A DNA stretch of 5,959 bases from positions 1 through 5,959 of the forward strand of contig CANHUK010000120.1 in the NCBI GenBank assembly GCA_947463755.1, in the 5' to 3' direction. The DNA is from Chitinophagaceae bacterium (GTDB lineage Bacteria > Bacteroidota > Bacteroidia > Chitinophagales > Chitinophagaceae). Positions 1 through 5,959 of this stretch are shown here, one piece after another. A program made the translations under genes and the position numbers. The notes beneath the pieces were generated by a model. The model had not been told where the DNA came from. It saw only the letters and a program-made list of their open reading frames with translations, and did not search any database. Position 1 is the stretch's first letter, and each line of letters opens with the position of its first letter.

Positions 1-495
1 ACGGTTGAAGGCCCGGTAGCCGGTGTGATATTCCGACAGCTTTTCGCCGAGCAGGATATTTTGGATCAGAGTCAGCAGCCGGTTGGCGACATACTTATAC
101 ATTGGCATGCCCCCCTGCAATGCACCATTGCCCAGGATCCTGCTTCCGAAAACGACAGGATACACATCATTGCCGATCACGCTGATCATCGCCGGCAGCA
201 GTTTGGGGGTATATTGGTAGTCCGGATGCAGCATCACTACGATGTCCGCACCCAATTCCAGGGCTTTGCGGTAACAGGTCTTCTGATTCCCTCCATATCC
301 CTTGTTCTGTGCGTGACGGATCGCATGTCGTATACCCAGCGATTTTGCCAGGCCTACGGTATTGTCCCGGCTGGCGTCATCCACGAGCACGACATCATCC
401 ACCAGATCGAATGGAATCTCCCGGTAGGTTTGCTCCAGGGTCTTTTCCGCATTGTAGGCTGGAAGCACGACGATGACCTTTTTGCCGTTGAACAT
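1..495 (-). CDS. Family 2 glycosyltransferase, copy A (partial; C-terminus beyond left edge)
   Basis: Reading leftwards from the ATG at 495-493, the frame stays open for all 165 codons to the window edge, so this is the N-terminal part of a gene. The protein begins MFNGKKVIVVLPAYN, the first strand of a GT-A nucleotide-sugar fold. It then shows DDAS (residues 39-42, nucleotide binding), GYGGN (66-70), HPDYQ (90-94, the metal/donor-site position), FGSR (116-119) and EYHTGYRA (155-162). These fit the GT2 group that resembles dolichyl-phosphate mannose/glucose synthases. No signal peptide or membrane segment is seen in this part. It aligns without gaps to the glycosyltransferase just upstream (copy B), with about 104 of 165 residues identical by hand count, so the pair arose by tandem duplication. 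Ninety-seven bases and a candidate -7 box separate it from copy B. Sugar donor and acceptor cannot be read from the sequence; a role in envelope or surface glycan synthesis is inference. Confidence 0.9.
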   Translation of the reverse strand, partial: MFNGKKVIVVLPAYNAEKTLEQTYREIPFDLVDDVVLVDDASRDNTVGLAKSLGIRHAIRHAQNKGYGGNQKTCYRKALELGADIVVMLHPDYQYTPKLLPAMISVIGNDVYPVVFGSRILGNGALQGGMPMYKYVANRLLTLIQNILLGEKLSEYHTGYRAFNR

Positions 496-518
496 ATCCG
501 GACTGAATTATGAGGCCG

Positions 519-526
519 CAAAGATA
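519..526 (-). promoter_or_regulatory. Candidate Bacteroidota -7 box upstream of glycosyltransferase copy A
   Basis: The minus strand reads TATCTTTG, an exact match to the Bacteroidota -7 consensus TAnnTTTG, and it lies 23 bases before the ATG of copy A. This would give a leader of roughly 15-20 bases. No clear TTG is seen about 20 bases further upstream, where the -33 element should be (the minus strand there reads ATGGTGC), so only half of the promoter is convincing. It suggests copy A can be transcribed separately from copy B. Confidence 0.45.
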
Positions 527-592
527 CCCAAAAATAGAACGACCCGCACCATGGATCATGGGCAGGCCGTCAGAGTCCGTTTGTTTACGAGA

Positions 593-1411
593 TCAGGCCG
601 GGCTCAGTTCTCGGACCTGCTTTTCCTCTTTGAGTTGAATGGCCGGGGCGTCATATCTTCCGGCATCCGGTTTACTGAAGATGCTGCTACGCTTGAATCC
701 CCATTTGCAGAGTCTGTATTCCAGCGCCATGTTCAGACAGCCCAGTCCATACAATAGACTCTTACGGAAGGTGATACTGCTGGCTTCGTCGAAATACTTG
801 GTCGGACAGGTAACCTCCCCGATCTCGAATCCGTGCCACAGGATCTGGGCGATTTCCTGGTTGTCGAACACCCAATCGTTGCTATTGTTCTCCCAGTTGA
901 TCGTCAACAGCACTTCCCGGCTGATGGCGCGGTATCCCGTATGATATTCCGACAGCCGCTCGTTCATCAGCAGATTCTGAATGGACGTTAGGAGGCGGTT
1001 GAACACGAATTTGTATCGGGGCATGCCCCCTTTCAAGGTTCCTTTACCCAGCATGCGGCTTCCCAATACCACCGGATACACACCATTGGCAATGAGACCT
1101 ACCATCGATGGGATCAGCAGAGGTGTGTATTGATAATCTGAATGCAGTACAATAACGATGTCCGCACCCAGTTCCAGGGCTTTTTTGAATCCGGCTTTGG
1201 CATTTCCGCCATATCCGGTGTTGTAAGGCTGGCGGATGATATGCTCGATACCGAGAGATTCTGCGATGATGAGTGTTTCATCCGTACTCGCATTGTCCAT
1301 GAATACGATGTCATCGACGATATCCCGGGGAATGAGGTGGAATTCCTTGGCTACGGTCCGGGCTGTATTGTAGGCTGGAATGATTACAATGACCTTCTTA
1401 CCATTGAACAT
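593..1411 (-). CDS. Family 2 glycosyltransferase, copy B (complete)
   Basis: This complete gene of 272 residues encodes a GT-A fold glycosyltransferase of family 2, of the dolichyl-phosphate-sugar-synthase-like type. Visible motifs are PAYN (12-15), DNAS (39-42, nucleotide binding), GYGGN (66-70), HSDYQ (90-94, metal/donor site), GSRMLG (117-122), EYHTGYRA (155-162) and NDWVFDNQ (178-185, where the catalytic base of such enzymes usually lies). The last ~30 residues are polar and charged and look like a disordered tail. There is no convincing membrane helix, so the enzyme is probably cytosolic or peripheral. I chose the ATG at 1411. An in-frame TTG at 1429 would add six residues (MNKAHP), but that TTG is the end of a well-formed -7 promoter box, and the ATG aligns exactly with the start of paralogous copy A. 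Donor and acceptor are unknown; envelope or exopolysaccharide assembly is the likely setting. Confidence 0.93.
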   Translation of the reverse strand: MFNGKKVIVIIPAYNTARTVAKEFHLIPRDIVDDIVFMDNASTDETLIIAESLGIEHIIRQPYNTGYGGNAKAGFKKALELGADIVIVLHSDYQYTPLLIPSMVGLIANGVYPVVLGSRMLGKGTLKGGMPRYKFVFNRLLTSIQNLLMNERLSEYHTGYRAISREVLLTINWENNSNDWVFDNQEIAQILWHGFEIGEVTCPTKYFDEASSITFRKSLLYGLGCLNMALEYRLCKWGFKRSSIFSKPDAGRYDAPAIQLKEEKQVRELSPA

Positions 1412-1426
1412 AGGGTGGGCTTTGTT

Positions 1427-1457
1427 CAAAAGTAGTAGTGTCTATTCAATATGTCAA
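1427..1457 (-). promoter_or_regulatory. Bacteroidota-type promoter for glycosyltransferase copy B
   Basis: On the minus strand TTGACA (1457-1452) is followed after 17 bases by TACTTTTG (1434-1427). TACTTTTG matches the Bacteroidota -7 consensus TAnnTTTG exactly, and the TTG of the -33 element lies 20 bases before it, the expected spacing. Transcription would start near 1420, leaving a leader of only about 10 bases before the ATG at 1411. The box overlaps the alternative TTG start codon at 1429-1427, which argues against that start. The match is by eye; no transcript data were available. Confidence 0.6.
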
Positions 1458-1536
1458 TAGGAGGAAACGATATTGTAAGAAACATATTGTGTGGACGGGA
1501 ATTATTTTTTTTGAGCGGTGGCCGCAGAAGAAAACA

Positions 1537-2496
1537 TTAGGAGATACTCCTCAGCAGGACCGCCATTTCGTGGCTGTGGGTACGCTGGTTGTCTTTCATG
1601 TCCAGTAAGGTGCCTGCGCTGATCAGGGTTTTCATCCTCGTGATGTCTTTGTGGTTGTGGAGTGTATCCGAGGATGTGGCCACGATCAGGGTGGGGCTAT
1701 CCAGTGCTTCAAGCTTGTCCCAGGCCTGATACCGGTGAACGGATCGCAGCGTCTGCCCCAGTTTGAATGGATCGGCATTGTCCAGCGCCCGTTCCACGAT
1801 CTTCATCACTTCCGGATCCCGGCGGGTGTCGATCATGAAATTACGCATGTACCATTTGGCGAAGGGTTTTAGTGCGGGAAATATGTTTGGCGCCCAGCGG
1901 GCCAGGGGAAGGCTCCACACAGGGATGCGAAATTGAGGGACTGGCTCCGCCAGCACAACCTGGCTCGGTTTTACACTCAGTCGCCCGTATGCCTCCATGA
2001 TGGCGGCTGCCCCCAGCGAATAGCCGGCGAGGAGGTATCCGCGGTCTTCCAGACAACACATCGAAACGGCCGCTTCAACGTCCCTTCCGATCGACCTCAT
2101 GTCAAACCCGCAGCCTACAGTGATCACGGAAGATGGCTTTTCCCTCGTCTCTACATAAATGACCACATGCGAGCGGGTGATCTCCTGTAATAGTCCCCTG
2201 AAACTTTCGATGACACTGCTGAGACCGGGTACCAGTACGATCGGCATATTCCCCGTCACCTCCCGTGGCTGGAAATGCAGTATCCTGATGGTCGCCTGTC
2301 CGTCTACATCACAACTTCGTTCATAGATGCGTGTGCCCGGGTGCGCAAATGACTCGAAGGCTGGTTGGTGTTGGTATGAGTCCATGCTGACCGATCTGCC
2401 GGTTCCCCGGTCGCGATAGGATTCCAGACGGATAACGTCTCCTGAAGGCATGCCCGAAGTTACATCCGGTAGCACAACTCGTTGGTACATCATCAT
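1537..2496 (-). CDS. Alpha/beta hydrolase, GYSLG nucleophile elbow
   Basis: The predicted protein has 319 residues from the ATG at 2496. After an N-terminal extension of about 80 residues comes an alpha/beta-hydrolase core: the strand and oxyanion loop IVLVPGLSS (86-94), then the nucleophile elbow AGYSLG with Ser160, then VVLAEPVP (180-187). A C-terminal segment has LIVATSSD (Asp277) and HSHEM (His309, or His307) as the likely acid and base of the catalytic triad. There is no signal peptide or lipobox, so it is probably cytosolic. The substrate cannot be predicted; an esterase, lipase or thioesterase role are all possible. The start is uncertain: three ATG codons in a row lie at 2496-2488, while an in-frame GTG at 2568 would add 24 residues and begin 25 bases after the upstream dehydrogenase stop. 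I prefer ATG because GTG starts are uncommon in this phylum. No promoter box is seen between the two genes, so they may share a transcript. Confidence 0.85.
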   Translation of the reverse strand: MMMYQRVVLPDVTSGMPSGDVIRLESYRDRGTGRSVSMDSYQHQPAFESFAHPGTRIYERSCDVDGQATIRILHFQPREVTGNMPIVLVPGLSSVIESFRGLLQEITRSHVVIYVETREKPSSVITVGCGFDMRSIGRDVEAAVSMCCLEDRGYLLAGYSLGAAAIMEAYGRLSVKPSQVVLAEPVPQFRIPVWSLPLARWAPNIFPALKPFAKWYMRNFMIDTRRDPEVMKIVERALDNADPFKLGQTLRSVHRYQAWDKLEALDSPTLIVATSSDTLHNHKDITRMKTLISAGTLLDMKDNQRTHSHEMAVLLRSIS

Positions 2497-2593
2497 GTAC
2501 GGGCATTCGTCTTCAGTTGGCAATCCTGGGGTACGCTGCAGCTCCGTTGATACATCAGCGGAACGCACGTGTCCGGCTGCACATTTAATGCAT

Positions 2594-5521
2594 TCAGGGC
2601 AACGATGACTCCCACATTATTTCTACAGGATGGCTGGACATCCGACCCGTTCCGTCCTTGATCTGGTGGCGGCAACTCGTGCCGGGGGCTGCTACGATCG
2701 TCTGCGCCGATGCATTGTTGACCGTAGGGAACAGCACAAGTCCTCCTATGCGCTGAGAAATGTCATAGTGTTCAGATTCATAGCCGAAAGAGCCCGCCAT
2801 GCCGCAGCAGCCGGAAGGGATCGTCCGCACGTTGTGACCCGTCGGGAACGAAAGCATCTTCACCGTGGCGCCGGGGTCTCCCACCGATTTCTGCTGGCAG
2901 TGTCCATGGAAAAGTATTTCCCGCTGGTCTGCAGAGAATTGATCCGAGCGGATCCGGCCCGCCGCCACTTCCTGCATGAAGAATTCATCGAACATCAAGG
3001 CCTGACGCGCCAGCTTTTGGGCATCCGGCAGTCGTTCGTCTGACGCCAGATCCGGATATTCGTCCCGAATGGTGAGGATGGCGGAAGGCTCGATACCGAT
3101 CAGGGGCGTCTCGTCTGTAATGATCGGCGATAGCAATTCAATATTTCGATTAGCGATATCCTTGGCCTTTCTGACGAATCCCTTCGAAAGCCAGGTACGT
3201 CCGCTTTCTTCATGTGCAGGGATCAGTACCTCGTATCCCAGACGTTCCAGCAACATGACGGCCTTCTCGCCGATATGCGTATCATTATAATTAGTGAATT
3301 CATCACAAAACAGATAGACCTTACCATTCGTAAGGGCTTTTCTGTTTCCCGATTTTTTCCGGTGTCGCAGATGCCATGATCTGAGCGAATAGCCATGTAA
3401 AAGCGGCAACGAACGATCCGGCGCAAAACCTGCGATCCGCTTGACGAGTCGACTCACGGATGGAGAGGACATCACAAAATTATACAGAGCGGGTGCGATG
3501 AGCCCCAGCCTCGATAGTTGAGTGAACCGCGCAATAAGATGCGCCCGCATCGGGGCCCCGTTGGCATCATAGTAATGCTGCAGAAATTCGGCCTTCAGTT
3601 TGGCGACATCCACGTTCGACGGGCATTCACTCTTACAGGCCTTGCAGCTCAGGCAAAGGTCCATCACCTCGTAGATCTCGCGATTGTCGTAACGATTCGT
3701 TTTATCCGAACGGGTCAGAAATTCTCTGAGGATATTGGCCCGGGCCCGGGTGGTATCCTGTTCGTTGCGGGTGGCCATGTATGAGGGACACATGGTGCCA
3801 CCGGATAGATGAGATTTTCTGCAGTCTCCGGATCCGTTGCACTGTTCTGCATGCTGCAGGATGTCCTGGTTGTGAAAGCGAAAGATCGTATCGAAAGTCG
3901 GCGTCTGCTGTCCGGCATCATACCGCAGGTAGCTGTCCATCGGCGGAGTGTCCACGATCTTGCCGGGATTGAAGATGTGCTGTGGGTCCCAGTTCTCCTT
4001 GAGTTCGCACAGGAGTGCATAGTTCCTGTCGCCGATCATTTGTCGGATGAACTCGCCCCTCAGCCTGCCGTCCCCATGCTCGCCGCTGAGTGATCCTCCG
4101 TAATGCTTGACCAGGGTGGCGATCTCCTCGGCGATGATGCGGAAAAGCCGGTGGCCATCTGTCGTTTTCAGGTTGATGATGGGTCGCAGGTGTATCTCAC
4201 CCGACCCGGCATGGGCGTAGTGCACACTGTAGAGTCCGTGTTTCTTCAGGATCACGTTGAAGTCCCGGATGAAGTCGGGCAGATCGTTCACATCCACGGC
4301 AGTATCCTCGATCACTGCCACGGCTTTTTCGTCGCCGGGCAGATTACTCAACAGACCAAGTCCGGCCTTTCTGAGTTTCCAGATCTTCTGAGTATCCTCG
4401 CCGAACAGCAGCGGAAAGTGATAGCCTAAGCTTGCTGCCCGCATCTCTGCTTCCACAACCGCTGCGATCGCTGTGATCTCCTCGCGGGTATCCTTCTTGA
4501 ATTCTATCACAAGGATCGCCCCGGGGTCTCCCTGCACGAAGAACCTGTTCTTGCGCTGCTCGGCATTATCTTTTGTACATTCCAGCACGTAGTGGTCGAT
4601 CAGTTCGCTGGCCGTCGGGCCGTGTTTCAGGGCGATCAGGTTTGCCCTGAGCGATTCATCCACACTGTTGAAATGGACACACAATAGCCCCGTTTCCCTG
4701 GGCGGCAGGTCCACCAGGTTGAGTTTGATCTCGGTGAGGAAGGCCAGGGTGCCTTCAGACCCCGCGATCAACTTGCAGAAATTGAAATCGGGTTCTCCGG
4801 CGGTGAACGGGGCGGTGTCCAGGAGGAGGTCGATCGCATATCCTGTGTTTCGTCGCTCCACCGATTTCTTCGGAAACTCTTTCCGGATCTCGACCTGATT
4901 GCCGTAATCCGAGAGCATGCTGCGAATGGACCGGTAGATCTGACCTTCCAGGTCATCCTGTTCACATTTCGCATGGAAATCATCCGGACTGAGCGATCTG
5001 AACTCCACTTCAGAACCATCACTCAACAAGGCCTTTGCTTGGAGCAGGTGTTCTCGGGTGCTGCGGTACACGACCGAATTGGAACCGCAGGAATTATTGC
5101 CGACCATCCCACCGATCATCGCACGGTTGGCCGTCGAGGTCTCAGGACCGAAAAAAAGTCCGTAAGGTTTGAGGTGAAGGTTCAATTCATCCCGCACGAC
5201 GCCGGGTTCCACCCTGACCCATTTCTCTTCCGCATTCACTTCCAGGATGCGGGTGAAATGATGGGAAACATCCACCACAATGCCGTTGCCCACCACCTGA
5301 CCTGCCAGCGAAGTACCTGCAGTCCGTGGAATGAGCGAGGTGCCATTTGTACGGGCGAATGCGATCAGCTTGCAGATATCCTCCTTATCGCGCGGAATGG
5401 CTACGGCCAGGGGCATCTCCCGATATGCTGACGCGTCGGTCGCATACAGGATGCGCATTTTCCGGTCGGCATGCAGTTCACCTTTGAGGCTGCGGGCGAG
5501 TTGTTCCAGCTTCTCTTTCAT
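2594..5521 (-). CDS. FAD-linked, Fe-S D-2-hydroxyacid dehydrogenase (YdiJ/Dld-II type fusion)
   Basis: This 975-residue protein fuses a GlcD-like flavin dehydrogenase to a GlcF-like iron-sulfur half. The FAD-binding PCMH domain covers about residues 30-270, with PRTAGTSLAGQ (65-75) and GPETSTANRAMIGG (125-138) followed by GNNSCGSN. The FAD-oxidase C domain (about 275-525) carries HAGSGEIH (437-444) and SGEHGDGR (479-486). His437, His444 and Glu481 match the metal ligands known in D-2-hydroxyglutarate dehydrogenases. The Fe-S part has Cys561, Cys567 and Cys578 in one group, and a ferredoxin-like CLSCKACKSECP (623-634: Cys623, 626, 629, 633). The CCG domain follows, with GHCQQK (873-878), SGCCG (903-907) and a last Cys950. 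Length and order fit E. coli YdiJ (D-2-hydroxyglutarate dehydrogenase) and Shewanella Dld-II (D-lactate dehydrogenase). Which acid it oxidises is not decidable here; electrons probably pass through the cluster(s) to a respiratory acceptor. All key residues are present. The ATG at 5521 is the only sensible start. Confidence 0.93.
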   Translation of the reverse strand: MKEKLEQLARSLKGELHADRKMRILYATDASAYREMPLAVAIPRDKEDICKLIAFARTNGTSLIPRTAGTSLAGQVVGNGIVVDVSHHFTRILEVNAEEKWVRVEPGVVRDELNLHLKPYGLFFGPETSTANRAMIGGMVGNNSCGSNSVVYRSTREHLLQAKALLSDGSEVEFRSLSPDDFHAKCEQDDLEGQIYRSIRSMLSDYGNQVEIRKEFPKKSVERRNTGYAIDLLLDTAPFTAGEPDFNFCKLIAGSEGTLAFLTEIKLNLVDLPPRETGLLCVHFNSVDESLRANLIALKHGPTASELIDHYVLECTKDNAEQRKNRFFVQGDPGAILVIEFKKDTREEITAIAAVVEAEMRAASLGYHFPLLFGEDTQKIWKLRKAGLGLLSNLPGDEKAVAVIEDTAVDVNDLPDFIRDFNVILKKHGLYSVHYAHAGSGEIHLRPIINLKTTDGHRLFRIIAEEIATLVKHYGGSLSGEHGDGRLRGEFIRQMIGDRNYALLCELKENWDPQHIFNPGKIVDTPPMDSYLRYDAGQQTPTFDTIFRFHNQDILQHAEQCNGSGDCRKSHLSGGTMCPSYMATRNEQDTTRARANILREFLTRSDKTNRYDNREIYEVMDLCLSCKACKSECPSNVDVAKLKAEFLQHYYDANGAPMRAHLIARFTQLSRLGLIAPALYNFVMSSPSVSRLVKRIAGFAPDRSLPLLHGYSLRSWHLRHRKKSGNRKALTNGKVYLFCDEFTNYNDTHIGEKAVMLLERLGYEVLIPAHEESGRTWLSKGFVRKAKDIANRNIELLSPIITDETPLIGIEPSAILTIRDEYPDLASDERLPDAQKLARQALMFDEFFMQEVAAGRIRSDQFSADQREILFHGHCQQKSVGDPGATVKMLSFPTGHNVRTIPSGCCGMAGSFGYESEHYDISQRIGGLVLFPTVNNASAQTIVAAPGTSCRHQIKDGTGRMSSHPVEIMWESSLP

Positions 5522-5549
5522 CAGAACAGTCCGAATATCTTAAAAGTGG

Positions 5550-5580
5550 CAAAGGACGCTATGTTGAGTAGCGTCCTTTG
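5550..5580 (-). terminator. 12-bp hairpin, probable terminator of isocitrate dehydrogenase gene
   Basis: A perfect inverted repeat forms a 12-bp stem (5550-5561 with 5569-5580) and a 7-base loop. It begins 23 bases after the isocitrate dehydrogenase stop codon in the direction of transcription. Only a short, interrupted T-run follows on the minus strand (GCCACTTTT), so it is a somewhat weak intrinsic terminator and could let some transcription through. It ends 28 bases before the ATG of the dehydrogenase, leaving little room for a separate promoter, so a role as an attenuator or 5'-leader structure is an alternative. Confidence 0.7.
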
Positions 5581-5603
5581 TATTTACTCATGCACAAAAA
5601 TGA

Positions 5604-5959
5604 TTATCCCAGTTTCTTACGCAGGTTTTCGTCGATGGCATCCAGGAATTCTTCTGTGTATAGATAGTGTTCACCATGGCTGACCTTGTTGCCGTGGATG
5701 CAAACGGCCAGATCCTTGGTCATCTTGCCGCTTTCCACGGTTTCGATGCAGACAGCTTCGAGGGCGTCCGCGAAATCGATCAGCGCCTGGTTGCCATCAA
5801 GCTTTCCACGGAAGGCCAGACCGCGGGTCCATGCGAAGATGGATGCGATCGGATTGGTGCTGGTCGGCCGGCCCTTCTGATATTCGCGATAGTGGCGGGT
5901 CACGGTTCCATGCGCAGCCTCTGCCTCCATGGTTTGGCCGTCGGGCGTAACCAGCACGG
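5604..5959 (-). CDS. icd: NADP-dependent isocitrate dehydrogenase, C-terminal part (5' end beyond right edge)
   Basis: This is the last ~118 codons of an isocitrate dehydrogenase, which converts isocitrate and NADP+ to 2-oxoglutarate, CO2 and NADPH in the citric acid cycle. The visible part reads VLVTPDG, then [14 protein letters not shown], then [16 protein letters not shown], and ends near a TAA stop at 5604-5606. These are the coenzyme-binding loop and clasp-side elements of the homodimeric, eukaryote-like enzyme (similar to human IDH1), not the E. coli Icd type. His16, Arg21, His22 and Asn35, counted from the first complete codon in the window (a GTG that is an internal valine), match the NADP-contacting residues of that family. 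The family is normally a little over 400 residues, so roughly 70% of the gene lies outside the window. It is followed by a hairpin terminator. Assignment to the NADP form rests on family resemblance. Confidence 0.95.
   Translation of the reverse strand, partial: VLVTPDGQTMEAEAAHGTVTRHYREYQKGRPTSTNPIASIFAWTRGLAFRGKLDGNQALIDFADALEAVCIETVESGKMTKDLAVCIHGNKVSHGEHYLYTEEFLDAIDENLRKKLG

Larger units (their letters stand above)
1..1411 (-). repeat. Tandem gene duplication: glycosyltransferase copies A and B (offset 916 bp)
   Basis: Positions 1-495 and 917-1411 encode colinear proteins with no gap over 165 codons, at a constant offset of 916 bases. Identity is about 63% at protein level by hand count. 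Short blocks are nearly identical in DNA: 241-267 matches 1157-1183 at 26 of 27 bases. This is an old duplication that has diverged, not an assembly artefact, because third positions and many residues differ throughout. Confidence 0.8.

Noticed and set aside
25..513. Long plus-strand open frame opposite glycosyltransferase copy A.
   Set aside because: It is antisense to a frame with clear GT2 motifs and shows no recognisable domain itself. It mirrors the plus-strand frame opposite copy B (1142-1435), as expected from the duplication.
550..562. CCATG/CATGG inverted repeat between the two glycosyltransferase genes.
   Set aside because: The stem is only 5 bp with a 3-base loop and there is no adjoining T-run; it could be an operator-like palindrome, but there is no second copy to support this.
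1514..1525. Short GCGG/CCGC hairpin beside a run of eight T/A pairs, resembling a terminator downstream of the hydrolase.
   Set aside because: On the minus strand, where the genes are read, the hairpin is followed by A residues rather than T residues, so it is the wrong way round for an intrinsic terminator, and the stem is only 4 bp.
1539..1551. Small AGGAG/CTCCT hairpin overlapping the hydrolase stop codon, followed by a T-rich stretch on the minus strand.
   Set aside because: A 5-bp stem with a 3-base loop is too short to call a terminator, and it may occur by chance.
3737..3752. GC-rich self-complementary stretch (ggcccgggcccggg).
   Set aside because: It lies inside the dehydrogenase coding sequence and is explained by codons for a conserved Ala/Arg-rich helix after the first cysteine group.
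4973..5431. Plus-strand open frame of 152 codons opposite the FAD domain of the dehydrogenase.
   Set aside because: It lies wholly within a strongly supported gene on the other strand, has no known motif and no promoter signal; other plus-strand frames in 2630-4898 were rejected for the same reason.
1..5959. Search for a new defence, mobile or repeat-array system.
   Set aside because: Every gene belongs to a known metabolic or glycan family, there are no direct-repeat arrays, terminal inverted repeats, integrase or transposase fragments, and no gap exceeds about 110 bases.

Overview
The window looks like chromosomal DNA of a Bacteroidota (Bacteroidetes) bacterium of moderate GC content. Two lines of evidence support this. 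The two glycosyltransferase genes are preceded by matches to the Bacteroidota -7 box TAnnTTTG, one with a well-spaced -33 TTG, and neither has an obvious Shine-Dalgarno sequence. The fused FAD/Fe-S dehydrogenase and the eukaryote-like homodimeric isocitrate dehydrogenase also fit that phylum. The family or genus cannot be told from this sequence.

All five genes lie on the minus strand, so transcription runs from right to left. In that order they are: (1) the C-terminal end of an NADP-type isocitrate dehydrogenase (5604-5959, cut by the right edge); (2) a 12-bp perfect hairpin that looks like its terminator (5550-5580); (3) a complete 975-residue FAD-linked, Fe-S-containing D-2-hydroxyacid dehydrogenase of the YdiJ/Dld-II type (2594-5521); (4) an alpha/beta hydrolase with a GYSLG nucleophile elbow (1537-2496, or to 2568 with a GTG start); (5) a family 2 glycosyltransferase (593-1411); and (6) a second, paralogous glycosyltransferase cut by the left edge (1-495). 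No stretch longer than about 110 bases lacks a gene. I found no tRNA, rRNA, CRISPR array, insertion sequence or attachment site.

Functionally there are two halves. The right half is central metabolism: isocitrate dehydrogenase makes 2-oxoglutarate, and the neighbouring flavoprotein belongs to families that oxidise D-2-hydroxyglutarate or D-lactate. This suggests a possible link through recycling of 2-hydroxyglutarate. The left half is a tandem pair of glycosyltransferases, about 63% identical by hand alignment, each with its own candidate promoter; they probably act on cell-envelope or surface glycans. The hydrolase sits between the halves and may be co-transcribed with the dehydrogenase.

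I did not find a new defence, mobile or regulatory system. The points most worth checking are the dehydrogenase/isocitrate dehydrogenase pairing, the glycosyltransferase duplication, and a start-codon correction in which an upstream TTG lies inside a promoter box.
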